Source of the DNA: Nemopilema nomurai
Lineage: Eukaryota > Cnidaria > Scyphozoa > Rhizostomeae > Rhizostomatidae
Length of the DNA: 64,000 nt
Assembly: GCA_003864495.1 (NCBI GenBank)
Contig: ML133429.1
Coordinates: forward strand, 1 to 64,000
Reading direction: 5' to 3'
A program made the translations under genes and the position numbers. Of this stretch, positions 40,349 through 51,700 are shown in pieces. A model generated the notes under the pieces. That model did not search any database. It had not been told where the DNA came from and saw nothing but the letters and a program-made list of their open reading frames with translations. Position 1 is the stretch's first letter. The number at the start of each line of letters is the position of its first letter.

Positions 40349-42113
40349 TTACATCATACTGTTGCCTTCAAACGGCTTGCATCTATCTGATTTGAAGTAC
40401 TCTTGCAGCCTTGGTCTTGCCTCAATTCTATCTTTGAACGCCTTCAATTTAGGTACGGTTTGAGTGCCTTTCCATTCATTTGGAAACTGTGATGCTGTGG
40501 CACGCAGAACATGCAGAAGGCCTAAATCAACATAAGTCAACTTCTTGCCAATCACAAACCCATCCCCATTGCCATTTGCCAAAAGAACCTTCTCAAAATA
40601 CTCAAGGTAGCGAGATAAACGCGTGTCCAGGAACTCTTTGATGTAAGGCTTTGTTTCCTCCATTTGCTGGTAGTAGCTCATCGTGAAATTCTTGCCATGA
40701 AAAGCCAGCCTTCCTTCGCCAATGAAATCATGTATGGTTGCATTTATCTGTTCTGCTTTGGCCTCATCAACTGGGTTGTCAGGATATAAGCCAAACTCTT
40801 TTCCCAGATATTTGCATACAACTGGGGTCTGGCAGAGCTGGAAATCACCCTTCTTTATCATCGGTGGGGTGAGACATGGCCAACCTTCAACCTTTTAAAA
40901 CACAATGAAACCAATTTGTGTTAAAACATAGACCAAAGCTATTTTAGTGAAATGGAAACTCCATTTTATACAGGAATTAAGACTTTTGTGGGTAGCAAAT
41001 ATTATGGTAGCTTGTAAACTATACATGTATAGAAAAAAAATAACTAAGCTCTATAAAACTCTAGGATATGTTCCATTTTGTAGATTTAGCTATACATTGC
41101 AATTTTGCCAAATGCAGCAAGAAAGTGTAACGAAATATCAGAAAATTCAAGCATATTTCAATTGCAATCATTTTCTCTTCTTACAAAATTTTTTTGCCAG
41201 AATTAACAAGTGGAGTAAGGTCACTTTCAGAAAGTCAAAAATTTTCCAGGTTTCTGGGTAATCCTGGTAATTCATTTTACCTGGTAATAATATAAATTTT
41301 GGATAAGGGTGCTCAGGTTACTTTCTTGGGTCTGAATTTTTTGGGTCTTTCTTGGTTACTTTCTTCGTTACAATTACACGGTTACTTTTTGGGCTCATGT
41401 ATTATCCAAATTTGTTGGGTCTTTAATGTTATAAAACTCTTTATTTGAACAAATTTGAAAATTTGAAAGGTTCTATGTAAAAATGCTGAAGTAAAAATAA
41501 AAGTTGATGTTAATCATGTTTTAGCTTGATGGTTAGCCTGAGCACCCCTGTCCTATATATATATGAGTCCCCCCCCCCCCCCCTTGGATCTTGAGCTAAC
41601 ATTGGGTACCTTGCTTTTTCTTTTGATGGGGAACAAGCTCATGAAATTCGCACAGATTCCTATAATGTGAGGGCAAATTTGCCCTGCAAGAAACTTTTGA
41701 GACAAGAGGATCTCTCTCTTTTTGAACGAGAGATTGTTTGCTGTTGATAAATTTAATGCAGTTTTACAAAAGACGCAACGATAATTACATTTACTAATAC
41801 AATTTAACAAGCGTCTAAATGGCCATCCAAAAACTCGTTTCACAGTACAGAACTGTTTAAATCTGGGACAATTGTCTGTTTATTCAAAGGAAGGTTGACA
41901 GAGATCGCCAGTACATCGCAAACATAGCAACTCGGCATAAATAGGGCCATGTATACATACTTTTCCCTGTCTGAACATTGGTTGCAATACTTCCATGTCA
42001 TTAATCTCGGTGAATTTCTCCCCAGCTTCTTCGAATATGATCCTCACAAACTCAGCTCTTCCAGCTAGCTTAGGCCAATAATAGAGTACCCAGGAACCGC
42101 TTTCTCCCGCCAT
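40349..42113 (-). CDS. Glutathione S-transferase, sigma-like, gene 1 (intact, two exons)
   Basis: Exon 1 is 42113-41961 (51 codons) and exon 2 is 40891-40349 (180 codons plus stop), joined in phase 0 for a 231-residue protein. Exon 1 carries the thioredoxin-like N-terminal fold, with WVLYYWPKLAGRAEFVR and FEEAG; the Tyr pair is the likely glutathione-activating region. Exon 2 continues with GWPCLTPPMIKKGDFQLCQT (cis-Pro and QT motif for glutathione) and YLGKEFGLYPDNP, then the all-helical C-terminal domain with KKLTYVDLGLLHVLR and a C-terminal PRLQEYFKSDRC. Length and layout fit cytosolic GSTs of detoxification or prostaglandin-type chemistry; the exact class is inferred. A near-duplicate follows at 43653-45733. 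Confidence 0.9.
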
Positions 42114-43652
42114 TTTGGAAGGTCAAGGAATATCCTTCTCCCTGCAACGTCGAACGAAATCCCTGGCACTACACCCAAACCCCCACCGACTTAAAGAAAC
42201 AGCTATTGTTTGCGGGACACACCAAACAATGGCTTTACTGGAAACAGAGGTGGCATTAGAGAAAGCAAGCGGGGGTTGCAAGCTCTTTATTTTTCAAATA
42301 TAGGCAACTCTTGTGAGAAATCAATCTTCAGGAAAATGTCTCTCTGCCTTTATCGCGTACCAGTCAATAATTAGTGCCTAGTCATGCTGGCTCACCTTCG
42401 CTCTTTCCTAGCTCTAGATTTTTCCATCCTATCACATCATCATTACATCATACTAACACACGCTTCGTCAGCAAGTTGTATTTTTAGCTTAAGGATATAA
42501 ATTTGCGCTGGTAGAGTAGAGAGATGAGTAATTCACAAGAAGTCAAGAACAGAAGTCAAGGCGATATTCTCTCGGCGACTATCTTCTCTCGGCGATATTC
42601 TCCAAAGAACAACGATTCGGTAAGGTAATCCTTATTTGTCTTCTTGATAATATTTCTCAAAGAACAGCAATAAGAACTAATAAATCACTATCGAAATTAG
42701 GGCTAATGGACCATGGGCGCCCCTGCCCTCCCCCCCCCCCCCCCAAAAAAAAAGGAAAGAGACCTTCTGGAGACAAAGAGAGCATATAAAAAGTGGGGGC
42801 AGATGAAAAAGGGCAATGACAACTCCTATATTCTATTGAGAAGGGGAAATTTTGAGTCTTTCAGGAACACTTTTATTTGGTTTGCAAAAAGTTAGGGGGC
42901 ATGGCCCCAGTATCTCCGTCGCTGTCAGTAACATTAAATCTTCTAAATGCATACCTTTAGAGCCACATCAGAGCACAGGAAACTCTCTGAACACAAGTAT
43001 AGTTTCTGATGAATATAGAGCTTACGGACGTTTATTCAAAGAAAAAACAGCTTGGATTACATTGGTGAAAATAAATGATGCGAAAAATACGGTCAATAAC
43101 CTTCATCCGAATATCCGAATATAGCCCTAATATTAATCTTAATTGTTTAACTTTTAAACTTTGCAAAAGGTTTTACTTGAAGAGCTTTTAAGAACATATG
43201 TATATGGCTATTTTTTCTGTGAAAATAAGGCAAATTGAATTTTTCGCTGCTTTCAAGGCAATGTTAAAACTGTTGCCAAGCAGGCGGGCAATGAAACGGT
43301 AATACAACATAACAATATTGCCGTTCACTCAACAAATTATTATAGAACGTAGCATCGGAAATAGATTGTACTTGAATGGTACATCGGATTTATCAGAAAA
43401 AGGGAAACAAAAAACTTCATTTTCTTGCTAAGAACAAATATGAAACCATTCATGCCACTACCTCAAGCAAAAAATTGGCTTAATGGTACATTATCTGTAT
43501 TCAATCTATTGGACAAGTTCAAATTTATCTGCAGATGGCGATGAGGCTGATAGCTTAAAAATCAAAGCTAATGAGGCTGATGGCACTTAAAAGTTTCCTA
43601 TATTTGTGGTACGCCTCCAATGCAATTGCTCTGTTCTTCAACAGTTGAAACG
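42114..43652. other. Spacer between the two GST genes
   Basis: Should hold the promoter of GST gene 1 and the 3' UTR of GST gene 2. It contains a C-run followed by an A-run near 42729-42753. Short open frames here look accidental. Confidence 0.5.
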
Positions 43653-45733
43653 TTACATCATACTGTTGCCTTCGAATGGATAGCACCTGTCTGATTTGAA
43701 GTACTCTTGCAGCCTTGGTCTTGCCTCAATTCTATCTTTGAACGCCTTCAATTTAGGTACGGTTTGAATGCCTTTCCATGCATCTGGGAACTGTGAGGCT
43801 GTGGCACGCAGAACATGCAGAAGGCCTAAATCAACATAAGTCAACTTCTTGCCAATCACAAACCCATCCCCATTGCCATTTGCCAAAAGAACCTTCTCAA
43901 AATACTCAAGGTAGCGAGATAAACGCGTGTCCAGGAACTCTTTGATGTAAGGCTTTGTTCCTCCATTTGCTGGTAGTAGCTCATGGTGAAATTCTTGCCA
44001 TGAAAAGCCAGCCTTCCTTCGCCAATGAAATCATGTATGGTTGCATTTATCTGTTCTGCTTTGGCCTCATCAACTGGGTTGTCAGGATATAAGCCAAACT
44101 CCTTTCCCAGATATTTGCATACAACTGGGGTCTGGCAGAGCTGGAAATCACCCTTCTTTATCATCGGTGGGGCGAGACATGGCCAACCCTCAGTCTTATA
44201 AAAGAAGAAATTCAAGCATCTTATAACCAGGAATAGAGTTTTACTGTGGAGAAGACAAAGTACAAAGGTCAAAGTGCATTTGCTTTCCTACACGATTTAA
44301 ATATGATTTGAGGAGCTACATGCCGTAGTTATAGCATTCAATATCAAGGCTGAAGCCGAATCAGGGGCTTCTTGCCGGTGTGGGCTTTTCCCAATAAACA
44401 CAAATACAGATTTCAACAAAAGATTTAGCAAAACTATTTACTCTAAACAACAGACAAATTGCTAGGCGGTAAACTTGGTTTTTCAGTAACAAAAGATTTA
44501 TTTTCTTAGGCCTACTTGGCCGGATCGCCTGGCTATAAACAGACCCGTGATGCATACCTGCTTTTCGGGAAATTTTGCATGTAACCGATTGCGTTTCATT
44601 GCGCCTTATAGCTGATAGAAATTAAGCAATATTTCAGCAATGTGCACATTTTAACGTATGAAATGCCATCTTAAATAAATTTATTTTAAAAACGCAATCA
44701 GTTTTGTTTATTTATCAGCAACAACCATCAGCCATACCTAATGCGTTTCTTAAAAGTTTCTTATTTGTAGATAAGCATTTGACATCAAATTTTGTGCCTT
44801 CCCTTGCATATTAATTGTACCAAAGTTTAAAACACAACAAGATTTGATATCGTAACTCTTGTTCATTATTCTTATGGAAACAGGGGTACTTTTTACCGAG
44901 ACTCCCGGTACGTATTATTTTCCGGCTCAGAAAGTCATCTTATTTTATTTGAGTTTCTTTAAATATTTATTTAGTTCTTAAAGTTTCTTAAATTTCTGGG
45001 GCTCTAGTACTAGGTTTCTAATAAACCGGTTTTTTATATAAAAAAACGTGTACGACGGTTGGCCGCAGAGGCCGGTGAACATGCTTCATTTTCCTGATTT
45101 GAGATTTATGCTACCAGACCTTGTGCTCAAACTGCAATTTGTTAGGCCTAAGGTTGTAATTATTGTTTGTTTTCAGGTTGCCTGAGTTCATGTAGCTTGC
45201 TTTGTCGTGGATCAGCCTCGCATCGTTGTATCAGAATTCGATGGTTTTGAATAAGTTACACAGACCGCCTGTATACCATGCTTTGTTAGAAGTCATATAT
45301 TTAGTAGAGCGTTCCCTCAGCGACCTGGGATTTGTTTATGCAGTCAAAGAAATCCTCGACGTGTATGACACGAAGTTAACCGAACCGGTTTCTTCACCTT
45401 CGCCGACCTCTGCTACCAATCAAATTGTCGTCAAAATGCCTGAAAGTCGCAAAAACTCATGGATATAGCAAAGATAGTAGTAGCAGTTGTCTTTTTGAAT
45501 CAATCTGTTGTCCTTGTATTTAAGATGATTGATGGTCATCTAATTTACAGCCAACAGCCGTGACCTTATATTATACGAACCTTCCCCTGCTTGAACATAG
45601 AGGTCATCATTGCAAAGTCACCGACTTCCGTGTACTCCACGCCAGCTTCTACGAAAACCAATCTGACAAATTCCCCCCTCCCTGCAACCTTAGGCCAGTA
45701 GTAGAGCTGCCACGAAGCGTCTTCATTCGCCAT
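43653..45733 (-). pseudogene. Glutathione S-transferase, gene 2, with a one-base deletion in exon 2
   Basis: Exon 1 is 45733-45581 (51 codons, MANEDASWQLYYWPKVAGRG...) with a good donor, and exon 2 is 44194-43653 with a good acceptor (TTTCTTCTTTTATAAG). Layout and phase equal those of gene 1. Exon 2 is 542 nt instead of 543: near 43960 gene 1 reads TTTGTTTCCTCC on the plus strand where gene 2 reads TTTGTTCCTCC. The deletion shifts the frame after MEE and leads to an early stop, losing about the last 100 residues including the helix with KKLTYVDLGLLHVLR. Downstream of the lesion the original frame is otherwise preserved, so the break is recent or an assembly error. Exon 2 is almost identical to gene 1, while exon 1 matches at only about 30 of 51 residues. 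Confidence 0.82.
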
Positions 45734-48700
45734 TTCTGGAGGTCAAAGGTGATTTTCTCTCTGCCACGTCAAACAAGATCCTCGACCGACCTGAAGCTTC
45801 TGCAACAACAGCGCAACAACGGTTGGATTGTAAACAGAGTCAAATTCGCAACGGGGTGGCATGTGCGAACTTCTCGCCTGGCGGGTCAGCAGGGCTCTGG
45901 GCCCAAAGTTAATAGGCACCCCTGAAGTATGCCGAAGTAGTTCGTGTCATGCTACTCAATTCATCAACAAAATTTTGCTTGGGACCCCAAAGATTAAAAA
46001 CCATAAGGGGCCCACTTGACCCATGGGTCAGTGGTGGTTTTAGGGGTTTTGATAACCCAGAAGGGCACCTAGGAAAAATTGAAAAGAAATCATAGGAAAT
46101 CACAGCTGTACGTGAAATGAATTACTTTCAAAGGAAAAATCTGTAAAAATCCTGAAAAATACAATTGGCATTGTTAGGACAATACAAGGCACCATCTTGA
46201 GGCATAAAAGTTTCAACTGAAAAGAACTTGAAGAATGATCTTGGCTAGCAAAAATTTTCAAACAAGGGCCCCAAAGATGAGTTTGGCCCTAGTTACCGAA
46301 GTCCCTAAAGCCACCACTGCCATGGGTGAATGCGACACTGCTTAGTTGTCTTTCATTGAAGCAAATTAGGCATTTACAGTTTGCATGATAACCACCTCGA
46401 TGCTTCATTAATGTCAAACTAGCAGGTTTGAAAAAATTCCCAACATGATATTTTACAAAGAATACAGCGAATATACGATCTTTACTGAAAAAGATCGTGC
46501 CAACAAGACATTTAAATTTTTTTAAGAAAAGTTTATTAGGGTGGAGAATATCGCGGGTCTTTTTCAGGTTTTTGAAGCTTAGTTTCAGGTTCAAAATTGA
46601 GCTAGGTGCTGAAACAAAGTAGGTGCGGAAAGGTCTTTCTTCTAGGAAAGCGACATCAAGAAAGAAGTTGAGAGCTGCCGTCAAGTTTGGGTGTGTCTTT
46701 ACTTACCTTTCCACACCTACTTTGCTTCAACATTAAGCTTCAATTTTGAAGCAACTGAAGAGTTGACGATGAATGAAAAAGACATATTTGATTGCTGCAA
46801 TATGATATTTAAACAAATACTTCGCCATACACTATTTGCAAAGCATGTCCTGCTATAGCTACTGTCACAATAGTTCTATACATTTATATAAAAATCAAGT
46901 CGAAAAACTGTAAAAAACTACACTTTTTGAGGAATATACATTTTTTCTACGTTTTTAGGAATGCTATTTTTACAAGTCCTGGGGATTGCAAACTTACGTC
47001 GTCGTTAAAAGAGACATCGTTAAAATAGATGATGATATATTTCAACTGGTGAGGATACGGTGCTACTCATCACATCTCACTTTAGGTAGATTACATGAAT
47101 TAATCTTTGTCTCATGCCTCTGTGACTTAGAATGAGATCCAAAAACGACTGGTGCGAAAGCACACAGATTTGAGCTTTACGTCCCAAGCATACATAATAT
47201 GACCAGAAACAGCTGTATAGCTTAAAACATTTCAACAGGAACACAGCGGGTAAGAATGGAAAAGGGCACACATGAGAAACAAAGGTCAAAGGACAAATGA
47301 GAGACAAAGGTCAGAGGACAAATGAGAGACCTCAGCAGCTTCTTGCTATGGAAGTAATCAAGACATGGCGTCAAGACCTGATTATTTGCTTTAAGTTGCT
47401 CAATTTCAATCATATCGAACATAGAGTGAGAGGGTAAAAATGGAAAAACGCATACATGAGAAACAAAGGACAAATGAGAGACAAAGGTCAGAGGACAAAT
47501 GAGAGACCTCAGCAGCTTCTTGCTATGGAAGTAATCAAGACATGGCGTCAAGACCTGATTATTTGCTTTAAGTTGCTCAATTTCGCTCATATCGAACTAC
47601 TTAAATTTTCATTTCTAAAAGGGCATTTTCGGGGAGGGGGGTTTCAGGGGACTTTCATTTCTAAAGAGGGGCTATCGTTTAAGCTTAGCATCACATGATC
47701 TGAAGCTGCGTCGGATATGAAACCAAATTTTCATTTATGGTTAAACGCACTCGTGTTGTAACTTTTTGTATACGATTTCCATGAACAATTTAACGTTAAA
47801 ACGCCAATGCGGTTAACTCCTGGTTCTTTTTATACCATTTTCCATTAATAGTTTAACGTACTGAATACTAAGTACTCTTTAGCTAACTGTACCACGATTT
47901 CTCCAACAAGGTATTTGGTGTACGACGGCTACTGAAGAAATGCAAAATTTAATCAAGTCTAAAAAGAATTTGAGGCAGTATATCGCGAACTGCCACGTCG
48001 TACAAAAGATAGTTGAAAAATCACGAATACCAATATTACGATTATTTATATTACCAAAGACGTCTAGTTTCATTTCAGAGCTGTATAATCATGATATAAA
48101 TTGCTTGACATAAAAACGAGATCCGGAGATCAGTTCTACATGCTACTAAAGCTACATTTGTAAATTGCCGTTCAAAGTTTAAATGCTTAGTTTGAAAAGT
48201 TATCATCTATCATTTCTTGTAATAAATCCCAAATGACCCACATAGTCAGAACATAAACAATAAGGCCCATTGCTTGCTTATAGACATGTCTGGTTTGAAA
48301 TAATTAGGACTTTCTTTCCTTATGACAATTAGGCCTTTAACTTTTGAACCCTCCATGATGTTTAAACCCTGATACCAACCCAGTCAAAAAGATTACCCGG
48401 CACCCAAAATACGGAGCATTGCATTCAAATCGGAATTATGGAAATGCTTTCGTTAAAAAGCTTTTTACTTCAGATGGCATAAATGCAGCCATTTCCAGGA
48501 AGGAAGTACTCGATGGCACGATGTTGCTACATCTCGTCTGTTCCTTTTTGGAAATTCATATGGATTCTTGAAGCCGGTACAGAATTGCCATGGTGTCAGT
48601 TCAAGAAACATACCCCACGCGATGACGTTTTTACACACAGCAAGAGTCGCTAACATACAAAATGTCCTTAACATAAGATACAACCAATAACTATGCACAT

Positions 48701-48783
48701 CGCAGGCACTTTATATAGTTTTCCAAAGTAGGATGAAGAGAATGATACTCACTTAAAGACTCTTTTGCAGAGAAGGAGCTTTC
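45734..48783. other. Intergenic between GST gene 2 and the receptor kinase
   Basis: Contains a 131-codon minus-strand frame at 46289-46684 with no recognised domain, a tandem duplication at 47244-47597, and the probable 3' UTR of the receptor kinase near 48.5-48.8 kb. Confidence 0.4.
47244..47597. repeat. Tandem duplication of a 177-bp unit
   Basis: Two adjacent copies (about 47244-47420 and 47421-47597). The last 95 bp or so of each, through CTCAGCAGCTTCTTGCTATG to CATATCGAAC, are almost identical. Inside each is a shorter repeat of GACAAATGAGAGAC. The unit is 59 codons, so a minus-strand frame of 122 codons stays open through both copies. Confidence 0.85.
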
Positions 48784-51700
48784 TCATAGCACACAGGAAT
48801 CAGCTGTGGACATTCTCCCTGAAATGCAAAAAAAAATTCGATTCTCAATTAAAGATATAAGATCCCGAGAAGAGTTGACAGAAAACAAAGTAATGACGTC
48901 ACACCGTCAAATCAACTAAGGAATTTTTGAATTTGGATCCTATTACCCGCAATCTTATCATGAAAAATCTCTAAATAGGGAAAGTGAGTCAATTGTGCTA
49001 CAAATTAGCAAAGATACGGCCTAGTGTGTTTTGGCTCTTTCCCCATCAAACCATTGTATCTTGGTCTCTGTTCATAACTTTACGAACAGAGCCAAAGTAA
49101 CATTGATTCATTAGCAAACTTCAAATTTTTCATTGGCCATATCTCAACCGATTGTTGACACTTTTGGCCACTTTTGCACTTTTGGAAGTATCTAATGGTG
49201 ATCTTTTATGTTAGTGGTAAAAATTCAAAAATTCTAAAAATAGGTTTTTTAAGACGTCACACTTTAGAGCTCTAAAAAATTAGGAATTTGAAATTTGGAA
49301 TAACCTGATATCGGTTAAAAATCAAAACCAATTAATGATAAACTATTTATAAAAACTCTTTGTCTGATACACTTGCAATATCAAATTTCATTCGAAGGGA
49401 GAGAAAAGTCAGAACTTACTTTCAGTTAAATATTCGCCTAGAAGGGATAGGTCTTCTTCGTTGTCATCCAATTCCAGTAACATTTTCGTGTATTGATTAG
49501 GATCGATATGTTGTGTTCTACCATTCAGCAACGTCCCAAGCTGTAAAAGAGCATCTTAAATAACAGGATCCAATCGATAAAGCAGAGCCGCAAAGCAATA
49601 AAGATGTATTAATTGTGGTAATAGGTTAACTTTGAAATTTATCACCCTTACAAGTACCGTCGAGACTACATAAAGCAAATAAGAAAAGAAGAAATTAGGG
49701 AAGCTAGAGAGATCAAGAGAACTTCATCCTCTCCTACGCTCAAATTAGGGATGTCTTAATTAGCCATACCAGTGGTTTGAGAAGGGGTTGTTAATAACAG
49801 TCCAATTGTGGTAATAGGTTAACTTTGAAATTTATCACCCTTACAAGTACCGTCGAGACTACATAAAGCAAATAAGAAAAGAAGAAATTAGGGAAGCTAG
49901 AGAGATCAAGAGAACTTCATCCTCTCCTACGCTCAAATTAGGGATGTCTTAATTAGCCATACCAGTGGTTTGAGAAGGGGTTGTTAATAACAGTCCAATT
50001 GGTGAAGGGGATAGGATACCATAGCTTTACTATCATCGGGATGAACCTAGGTATACTCTTTAATAGAAATTTTACTATGAGGTTGCACGGAATAGAGAAA
50101 CCATTCATTGTACAGTTTGGCTTTGCTATCCCGGGCAACTTTAGATCTTGCAGTGTAAAGCCTTTTTATTAAAATCTTACCCTGTTACAAATCTCTACGA
50201 AATCCGGTTAAATCTACATCCTATCCTTTTCAGCGTATCAAACTGCCAATCTTCACCATGCTGGTATCACATTTTGCATAATTCGTGTAATAACATCCCA
50301 CACTATAAAATCTTACCCTGTTACAAATCTCTGCAAAATCCGGTCTCAAACTAGAGGACTGCTGCCAACAAGATCGCATTACTTGGTACAGTTTCTCAGA
50401 GCAGTGGCATGGCCGTAACATTCTTTTTTCTTCCTTCAAAAATGCCAATAAGGCCTCCACCACGGGACAATCTGGATACGGCAGATCTCCAAATGTTACG
50501 ATTTCCCATAAAAGAATACCAAATGACCAAACGTCACTTTCTGCAAAAGCAAATGAAAATGTTGCCGGCTTTATTGTAAGTCAAATATCAGGTATTCCAA
50601 GCAAAAATGACCAAGCTCATGATGTCATTTATAAACGAAACCACTGCCTAGGTCATCACGTATAGGACAAGAATTGACACTCTGATCTTGTCCACTAAAA
50701 ACAATCGCTATAAAGAAAAGGGCACGGTGGTCCTTTACCAACCCATCAATTTAGTGCCCGACGATTCAAAAGCGTATGGTGTACTGCTAATAGCTATTGT
50801 GTCAAGTAATACGTTGATGTCTTAGTAGAATATAAACACAATTTATTGGAAATTTTCTTTGATACACATAAGGATTCAAATAATGATTCAATGGAAATTT
50901 CCTATGATCCAAATAAGGATTCAAATAACGATTCAATGGAAATTTCCTATGATCCAAATAACGATTCAAAAAACCATTCATTGGAAATTTCCTATTACCA
51001 AAATAAGGATTCAAATAACGATTCATTGAAAATTTCCTATGATCCAAGTATGGATTCAAATAACGATTAATTGGAAACTTCCTACGATCCAAATAAGGAT
51101 TCAAATAACGATTCATTGGAAATTTCTATGATCCAAATAAGGATTAAAATAACGATTCGTTGATCTTCATAAGCAGAACTAAAACTTACTTGAAGAATAT
51201 GTTCCACTAAAAATCGACTCGGGTGCCATCCACCGAACGGGAAGCTCCCCACCAGTGGTCTTCTTGTAATTTGAGTTCTGATAGATCGGCCTAGCCAGTC
51301 CGAAATCAGAGATTTTACACACGTTTTCATGGCCTAAAAGAATGTTCCGCGCGGCAAGATCTCTGTGAATGATACTCATTGATGACAAGTACTTCATGCC
51401 AGATGCGACCTGCCACGCGAAGGACAGCCATTCCTTGTCTGTTGTTGCTGACAGTGTTTTCAGATTCACGTAATGACTCTGCAGGAGTGTTCGTTCATGT
51501 CTTAAAGAAAACAGAGACCGTCTTCCAGTATAGGTGAAGCTTCGATGCCAGGTAGAAATGAGTTATTATCAATATTTCTGTACTCTAACTGGGGGTAGCG
51601 TTATGCCTATTATTACAAAGATGGACGATGCCTAAGTTTTATAAAGTATGCGGGACTGAGAACCTGGGATAACCGCATGATTTTGACCTATGGTTTGTTT

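Noticed and set aside
45202..45468. 88-codon plus-strand frame with LHRPPVYHALLEVIYLVERS, after an acceptor-like TTTTCAG
   Set aside because: Lies inside the GST gene 2 intron on the opposite strand, matches no family known to me, and has no partner exon.
46289..46684. 131-codon minus-strand frame with HANCKCLICFNERQ
   Set aside because: The Cys/His spacing is not a clear zinc finger, and there is no second exon or conserved motif.
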